In this document: positions 59,430 through 64,000 of the stretch, one piece after another | Layout of the letters: every line of letters begins with the position of its first letter | Position numbering within the stretch: the stretch's first letter is position 1 | Source of the DNA: Demequina oxidasica | GTDB taxonomy: Bacteria > Actinomycetota > Actinomycetes > Actinomycetales > Demequinaceae | Reading direction: 5' to 3' | DNA length: 64,000 nucleotides | NCBI RefSeq assembly: GCF_000975115.1 | Contig: NZ_BBRE01000001.1 | Span: forward strand, 1,021,322 to 1,085,321 | Program-made: the position numbers and the translations under genes | The notes under the pieces: model-generated | Told to the model about the DNA's origin: nothing | Databases searched by the model: none | What the model saw: only the letters and a program-made list of their open reading frames with translations

Positions 59430-61979
59430 ATGGCTTCCGACCCCTCGACGCAAGACGCCGCGCCTGAGCGTGCGTCCGCGGCGGAGGGGCTAGTCACAGC
59501 GACCGCGGTTGGCAGCCCGACCGAGGACGGGGTCGACGCACCCTCGGTGCAGATCATCGACACCCCCGAGGTGCGCGTCCACCGATTCTCGGACCTCATC
59601 GCGTCCCTTGCGGCCGTGCTTGGCGTAGTGCTCGTCTTACTCATCGGCGCCTTCGCACACGAGACAACGGTAGGCCTCAGCCAGGACATCAGCGGCTTCT
59701 CCGCGTTCCTGCAGCGATTGCTTGTGGCTCCCGTCAACGTCTTCTCCGGAATCGTCACGCTGGTGGTGCCGGCCCTCGTCCTTGGCGAGCTCGCACTGCG
59801 CAAGGAACCGCGCCGCATGCTCGAAGTGCTTGGCGCCGCGGTACTCGCTTTCATTGCGACAGTGATCGCCACGGCTACGACCGAGCACTGGGGCGGCACC
59901 GAGCTCCTCGACAGCCTGTCCGTGCCCGGTGCAGGTGGCGTGATGGAGGTGCAGCTGCCCGCATACATCTCCGCCGTCGCAGCCATGCTCACGGCAGCAG
60001 GGCGGCGCACCGACCGCAAGATGTTGTCCGCCTCGTGGAACATCCTGTGGATTGCGCTCGCCGTTGCCGCCATCTCTGGCATCGTGACCGTGCCAGCGGC
60101 CGTGGTGACCGTGCTGATCGGACGCGCAGCAGGGCTGCTGTGGCGGTACGCGCTCGGCTCAACCGCGGACCGCGCTTATGGCGACTCTCTCGCCGACGGA
60201 ATCCGCCGCGCTGGCTACGACCCTAAGCGCTTGGTCCGCGCCGATGGCAGCGATGGTGTGGCGTCCGCCGCATCCATCGACCGGGTCTCTACCGCCATGG
60301 GCCGTACCCGCCAGGGGCGCGTCTACGAACTCACCACCGTGCAGGGTCATCAGCTCCTGGTGATCGCCCTCGATGGAGACCGTCAGGCCGCAGGATTCTT
60401 CGCCAAGTGGTGGAAGTCCATCCGGCTACGCGGGATCAACGCACGCGCCGATGTGGGCCTGCGACACACCGCCGAGGCCACCGCGCTCGTCTCGCATGCC
60501 GCACGAACCGCGGGTGTTCGCACCGCCCGCGTGCTGGGCATGAGCCACGTCCGCGACACCATGCTGCTGATCTACCAACGCCCGCTCGGCGTGCAGCCGC
60601 TCGCCGACCTCCCCGCCGAGGACGTCAGTGATGAGTTGCTCGACGCGATGTGGAAGGAAGTCGAGATTGCACACCACGCGGGCATCTCACACCGCTCACT
60701 GAGCTCGGACACGATGCTGGTCGGCACGGATGATGCCACCGGTGATCCCGTTGTATGGCTCACCAGCTGGGAGCTGGGCGAGGTTGCCTCTTCCACACTT
60801 GCGTGGCGCATCGATCGCGCACAAATACTCGCCATGACCGCGGTGAAAGTTGGCGCCGAGCGCGCCGTCGACGCGGCCTTCCGCAACCTGTCCACCGAGG
60901 AGCTCGAGCAGTCGGGCCCGCTCCTGCAGTCCATCGCGCTGCCCAGCACCACCCGCCACGAGATCAAGCAGGAACGCGACATCAAGGTGCTGCAGTCCGT
61001 ACGTGAGGCGATCGTGGAGCGCCTTCCTGATGCTGACGTGGAGCAGGTGAACATCGCCAGGTTCGGCGTCCGCCAGGTGGTCATGATCAGCGCCGGCGTC
61101 GTGGCGGCCTACTTGGTGCTGGCCGGGTTTAACACCGAGCAGATTCTGACGGCGCTCCGCGGCGCCAACTTCATGTGGCTGGTTGCGGCCTTCCTACTCG
61201 CGCTGCTGACATTCGTCGGTGCAGCTCTGGCGATGGCCGCCTTCTCGCCGGTGAAGTTGCCATGGACCCGGGTACTCCTAGCTCAGGTCGCCGCCGCCTA
61301 TGTCGCCCTGGTGGCCCCCGCGGGCGTTGGCCCGGCCGCGCTCAACTTGCGCCTGCTGACCAAGCGCAAGGTTGCTACTCCACTGGCGGTTGCGACGGTT
61401 GCGTTGGTCCAGGTGTCCGCTGTGGTGGTCACGGTAGGCGGCCTCATCGTCCTCACGCTGGCCTCGGGCTCCCAGGGCACATTGACGGCACTTCCTAGCA
61501 CCTCGGTGCTCATCGGCGTCGGTGCCGTCGTGGCCGTCATCGCCCTCGCCCTCTTGGTTCCCAAGGTGCGTGCGTGGGTTTCCAAAAAGGTCATGCCCAC
61601 GCTGCGTCAGACGTGGCCGCGTCTGGTCCAGATTCTGGGTCAACCGTGGCGCCTCGCGGTCGGCCTCGGCGGCAACCTCTTGATGACCATTGCCTATGTG
61701 GCGGCCTTCCAAGCAACTCTGCTGGCTTTCAATCAGCACGTCGCCATCGTCGACGTGGCTGTGGTCTACCTGTTAGGAAACGCTGCGGGTGCCCTCGTCC
61801 CAACTCCCGGCGGTATCGGCACCATCGACGCCGCCCTCGCGGCTGGACTGACGACGGCCGGTCTTGACGCCGCCACTGCACTTTCAGTGGCGCTCATCTT
61901 CCGCGTCTTGACCTATTGGGCCCGCATCCCGCTTGGCTTCTTCGCCATGAGGTGGATGGAGAAGAAGGGCGAGCTGTAA
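59430..61979 (+). CDS. Large flippase-like membrane protein with internal kinase-like domain
   Basis: An 849-aa membrane protein. Helices at the N-terminus (~55-235), a long soluble middle (~240-530) with protein-kinase-like traits (AAGFFAKWWKSIRLRG, LAWRIDRAQILAMTAVKVG), and a C-terminal 300-residue part with about eight helices (VAPAGVGPAALNLRLLTKRK, VPTPGGIGTIDAALAAGL) matching UPF0104/lysylphosphatidylglycerol synthase-like flippase domains. The middle domain lacks a plain HxD/DFG pair, so it is probably a pseudokinase. It likely flips a lipid or glycolipid across the membrane. Confidence 0.8.
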   Translation: MASDPSTQDAAPERASAAEGLVTATAVGSPTEDGVDAPSVQIIDTPEVRVHRFSDLIASLAAVLGVVLVLLIGAFAHETTVGLSQDISGFSAFLQRLLVAPVNVFSGIVTLVVPALVLGELALRKEPRRMLEVLGAAVLAFIATVIATATTEHWGGTELLDSLSVPGAGGVMEVQLPAYISAVAAMLTAAGRRTDRKMLSASWNILWIALAVAAISGIVTVPAAVVTVLIGRAAGLLWRYALGSTADRAYGDSLADGIRRAGYDPKRLVRADGSDGVASAASIDRVSTAMGRTRQGRVYELTTVQGHQLLVIALDGDRQAAGFFAKWWKSIRLRGINARADVGLRHTAEATALVSHAARTAGVRTARVLGMSHVRDTMLLIYQRPLGVQPLADLPAEDVSDELLDAMWKEVEIAHHAGISHRSLSSDTMLVGTDDATGDPVVWLTSWELGEVASSTLAWRIDRAQILAMTAVKVGAERAVDAAFRNLSTEELEQSGPLLQSIALPSTTRHEIKQERDIKVLQSVREAIVERLPDADVEQVNIARFGVRQVVMISAGVVAAYLVLAGFNTEQILTALRGANFMWLVAAFLLALLTFVGAALAMAAFSPVKLPWTRVLLAQVAAAYVALVAPAGVGPAALNLRLLTKRKVATPLAVATVALVQVSAVVVTVGGLIVLTLASGSQGTLTALPSTSVLIGVGAVVAVIALALLVPKVRAWVSKKVMPTLRQTWPRLVQILGQPWRLAVGLGGNLLMTIAYVAAFQATLLAFNQHVAIVDVAVVYLLGNAAGALVPTPGGIGTIDAALAAGLTTAGLDAATALSVALIFRVLTYWARIPLGFFAMRWMEKKGEL

Positions 61980-62022
61980 CTCTCAGCACATCGCGCGTAT
62001 GGGCACTACTTCAGTCCCACAC

Positions 62023-62349
62023 TCAGCCAAATTCAGAGTTCCGACGCACCACTCGGCCAGTTTCTGGGTCGAGCCTCATTGAGGACACTGCGGTTGCCTC
62101 GCCACAAGAGGCACACTCCTTGAATCGAAGATCCAATGCCGGACCGAACTCGCGAGTTGTCTGTTCGATCAATGCCTTCGTGTTTGCACGACGCTCTGGA
62201 TCATCCTTGATGTGCTCCGAGAACTCAGCCAGGGTGAACCAACGGACGTCCGATCCGCACTCCCCGCAGGAATCATTAAAGGGGCTCGAAAGAGCGTCCT
62301 TCTGTGCGCTAGTTTCATCACTCTGAGTTTGCGAGTCATGCGTGTTCAT
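62023..62349 (-). CDS. Small zinc-ribbon-like CxxC protein
   Basis: A 108-aa soluble protein with two CxxC pairs, CGEC (residues ~28-31) and CASC (~79-82), spaced to form one zinc ribbon, with acidic, helical sequence between. GAGGAG lies 6 nt before the ATG, so it is a real gene although no family is recognised. It converges on the flippase-like gene. It could be a nucleic-acid- or protein-binding adaptor. Confidence 0.6.
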   Translation of the reverse strand: MNTHDSQTQSDETSAQKDALSSPFNDSCGECGSDVRWFTLAEFSEHIKDDPERRANTKALIEQTTREFGPALDLRFKECASCGEATAVSSMRLDPETGRVVRRNSEFG

Positions 62350-62576
62350 GCTGTGCTCCTCGTTGCACTGGAAGGGGTCACTCTGGCGTCCGATATCTCG
62401 TTTTGAAGCGTCTCACGTCCTCGGTGGTTCGACAAGTCGGTGGAGATTGTCGTTGAGCGAGCGCCAACTATCTGACCGTCCTGACCCAAACCCATCGCAC
62501 CACACGATCACTCCGAATACCATTGGGGTGCTTCACACTGACGCACGCCCACCAGGACTTCGACTAGGGGATCACC

Positions 62577-63605
62577 ATGCTCGACGGAACCGCGGCGGCG
62601 TACGCGCTGCTCCTAGGGGTGGTGGCCGCCTTCAATCCCTGTGGCTTCGCCCTCTTACCCGCCTACATCACCGTACTGGTGACCGGTAGCGCCGAGGAGG
62701 GCGTCACCCGGCCGATGGCGGTGCGGCGTGCGCTGTTGTTTGGACTTGCCATGACGCTGGGTTTCATGGCGGTCTTCACCGGTTTCGGCCTGCTCTTTGG
62801 CGGCGTCAACGCGGGCCTGCAGGGATCGATCCTTCCGTACCTCTCCTACGTGACGGCCGCCATGGGCGTCATCCTGATCTGGCTCGGGATTGTCCTCGCG
62901 AAGGGCGGCGAACTCAAGGGCCCCGGACTGCGCCTCAACTCGAACGCACCCGGCAAGTCCTTCTGGTCACAGACCGCCTACGGCGCCTCGTTCGCCGTCG
63001 CGTCCCTCAGCTGCACCATCGGCCTATTTCTCGCAATCGTCACGCAGGCGCTGGCCGCGACCAACCCGCTCGGCGCCGTGGCACCATTCATTATCTATGG
63101 CCTCGGCATGGGCACGTCGATCCTGATCGTCTCACTCATCGCCGCGCTGGCTGGCTCGGGCGTGGCCAGCGCGCTGCGCTCCAAAACGCCGGCCATCATG
63201 CGCGCCGGTGGAGTCCTGATGATTCTGGCCGGTATCTACGTGCTGCTGTTCGGCCTCTCGGAGATCCTGCCCAAGTTCGGCATTCACACGCTCGACCCGG
63301 TACTCACCACCACCGCCAAGTGGCAGGGCTCAGTGACGTCAGCGATTCAGTCGTGGGGGACGCCGGTGCTGATCGGCTTGGTCGTCCTGACGACGCTTAT
63401 AGTGCTGTGGGTCTTCGTCGCCGGTAGGAACAAGAAGGGCGCCGATGCCGTGGCGACTACCACTCCGACGTCACCCCCGGCGGAGAGTGGCGACTCGGTT
63501 GCGCTCAACGGCACGACCGAGTCCACGCCCTCAGCTTCGAAGTCCGGCCCGCGCATTGCGGACGCCTCCACGCTCGACGCCATCCGCGGCTCTATCAAGA
63601 AGTAA
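62577..63605 (+). CDS. ccdA: CcdA-type cytochrome c biogenesis/thiol transport protein
   Basis: A 342-aa membrane protein of the CcdA/DsbD-beta family with seven to eight helices that passes electrons from cytosolic thioredoxin to the outside. The two redox cysteines are in NPCGFALLPAYI (~residue 22) and SLSCTIGLFL (~145). A 70-residue Ser/Thr/Pro-rich cytosolic tail follows. A GGGG RBS precedes the ATG. It converges on the thioredoxin-like gene; together they fit a thiol-disulfide relay for cytochrome c or envelope proteins. Confidence 0.9.
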   Translation: MLDGTAAAYALLLGVVAAFNPCGFALLPAYITVLVTGSAEEGVTRPMAVRRALLFGLAMTLGFMAVFTGFGLLFGGVNAGLQGSILPYLSYVTAAMGVILIWLGIVLAKGGELKGPGLRLNSNAPGKSFWSQTAYGASFAVASLSCTIGLFLAIVTQALAATNPLGAVAPFIIYGLGMGTSILIVSLIAALAGSGVASALRSKTPAIMRAGGVLMILAGIYVLLFGLSEILPKFGIHTLDPVLTTTAKWQGSVTSAIQSWGTPVLIGLVVLTTLIVLWVFVAGRNKKGADAVATTTPTSPPAESGDSVALNGTTESTPSASKSGPRIADASTLDAIRGSIKK

Positions 63606-63630
63606 CGCGGGCTACCCACTGTAGAAAGCA

Positions 63631-63666
63631 CTCAGCCGCAAGCACCGTGAGGTGCTTGCGGCTGAG
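63631..63666. terminator. Perfect 16-bp hairpin between convergent genes
   Basis: CTCAGCCGCAAGCACC and GGTGCTTGCGGCTGAG pair without mismatch around a GTGA loop. It lies between the stops of ccdA (+) and the thioredoxin-like gene (-), so it probably terminates both. Confidence 0.75.
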
Positions 63667-63681
63667 GTAAGCGGTGTCGAA

Positions 63682-64000
63682 CTAGTTCGCGGCCAGTTCG
63701 TTGGCGGCGTCGATGACGCCCTGCGCGCTGAGCGAGCCAGGCAGAGTCTCGACCGTGCCGTCGTCATTGATAAAGGCGAACGCCGGCTGGTAGGCCACGT
63801 TGAATCCCGACCATAGCGATCCGTCCTCGTCCACGAGGTGATCGAAGTCCTCGAGGCCGTACTTCGCGGTGAACTCCTTCATCGCGCCAACGTCCGACCG
63901 TCCCGGAACACCGACGATGCTCACGCCCTCGGGAAGGTTGGCCGCGGCGGCCGCGATCTCGCTCGCCTCGGCCTGGCAAGTGGGGCACCAGGGCGCCCAG
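63682..64000 (-). CDS. TlpA-like thioredoxin-fold protein, cut by the right window edge
   Basis: Only the C-terminal 105 residues are present. The active-site WCPTC lies at the very edge, followed by the TlpA/AhpC-type fold (VSIVGVPGRSDVGAMKEF, YGLEDFDHLVDEDGSLW, cis-Pro region QPAFAFINDDG). Since the N-terminus is missing, a signal peptide cannot be checked. It is convergent with ccdA and is a likely redox partner. Confidence 0.9.
   Translation of the reverse strand, partial: WAPWCPTCQAEASEIAAAAANLPEGVSIVGVPGRSDVGAMKEFTAKYGLEDFDHLVDEDGSLWSGFNVAYQPAFAFINDDGTVETLPGSLSAQGVIDAANELAAN

Overview
The window comes from a high-GC Gram-positive actinobacterium, most likely a Micrococcales member such as a Demequinaceae or Cellulomonadaceae relative; the genus is a guess. 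The evidence is the GC-rich coding sequence, frequent GTG and TTG starts, start/stop overlaps (ATGA type), and families typical of this group (DUF6716, DUF6458, DUF6131, a DUF4190-like/septum-formation protein). There is one tRNA (Gly, anticodon CCC). No rRNA, CRISPR array, prophage or transposase gene was seen. Both edges cut genes: an ABC-F ATPase on the left and a TlpA-like thioredoxin on the right.

Layout. 0-20 kb is mostly housekeeping and stress functions: a CPA1-type antiporter, an ArsR/SRPBCC regulon with its operator on the start codon, a class II Fic protein, a GMC oxidoreductase, a three-HTH DNA-binding protein divergent from a DUF2178-like membrane pair with its own HTH regulator, an MDR oxidoreductase, an MFS exporter, several small membrane proteins, aldose 1-epimerase, a membrane-anchored phosphatase-superfamily protein and a lipid kinase. 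20.5-27.4 kb holds tRNA-Gly, a SulP transporter, and a four-gene cassette (secreted 151-aa protein, lipoprotein, ABC ATPase, FtsX-type permease) with a 32-bp perfect palindrome between its first two genes. 27.4-28.1 kb is a 675-bp convergent gap with a strong terminator and a cluster of five DnaA-box-like sequences. 28.1-34.9 kb holds a CopD/CtaG fusion, a winged-helix protein and a 2-oxoacid dehydrogenase E1alpha-E1beta-E2 operon with two tandem dyad operators at its promoter.

34.9-51.0 kb is the most distinctive region. It is a nonulosonic (sialic, Kdn or Kdo-like) acid glycopolymer locus built as two convergent operons. The plus operon encodes an IMPase-family phosphatase, a NeuB synthase fused to an N-terminal GxGPS (GT42/MptE-like) domain, a TPR-methyltransferase, a KdsB-type cytidylyltransferase and a TPR protein with a degenerate sialyltransferase-like C-terminus. 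The minus operon encodes a Wzm/Wzt (TagG/TagH)-type ABC exporter, a GT52/polysialyltransferase-like protein, a NeuA-KdsC fusion, a second NeuB, a GT29-like sialyltransferase and a GT8-TPR-pyruvyltransferase fusion. Together these could make, activate, polymerise, decorate and export a wall polymer carrying two different ulosonic acids.

51.2-64 kb returns to core functions: a HisC-like aminotransferase, a four-TM protein, a serine-hydrolase-like protein paired with a small WXG100-like protein, purB, a flavin disulfide reductase, a MOSC protein, a CPBP-family protein, a very large flippase-like membrane protein with an internal kinase-like domain, a small CxxC protein, CcdA and a thioredoxin. 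Non-coding inverted-repeat elements occur at 1.2, 56.2 and 57.8 kb.
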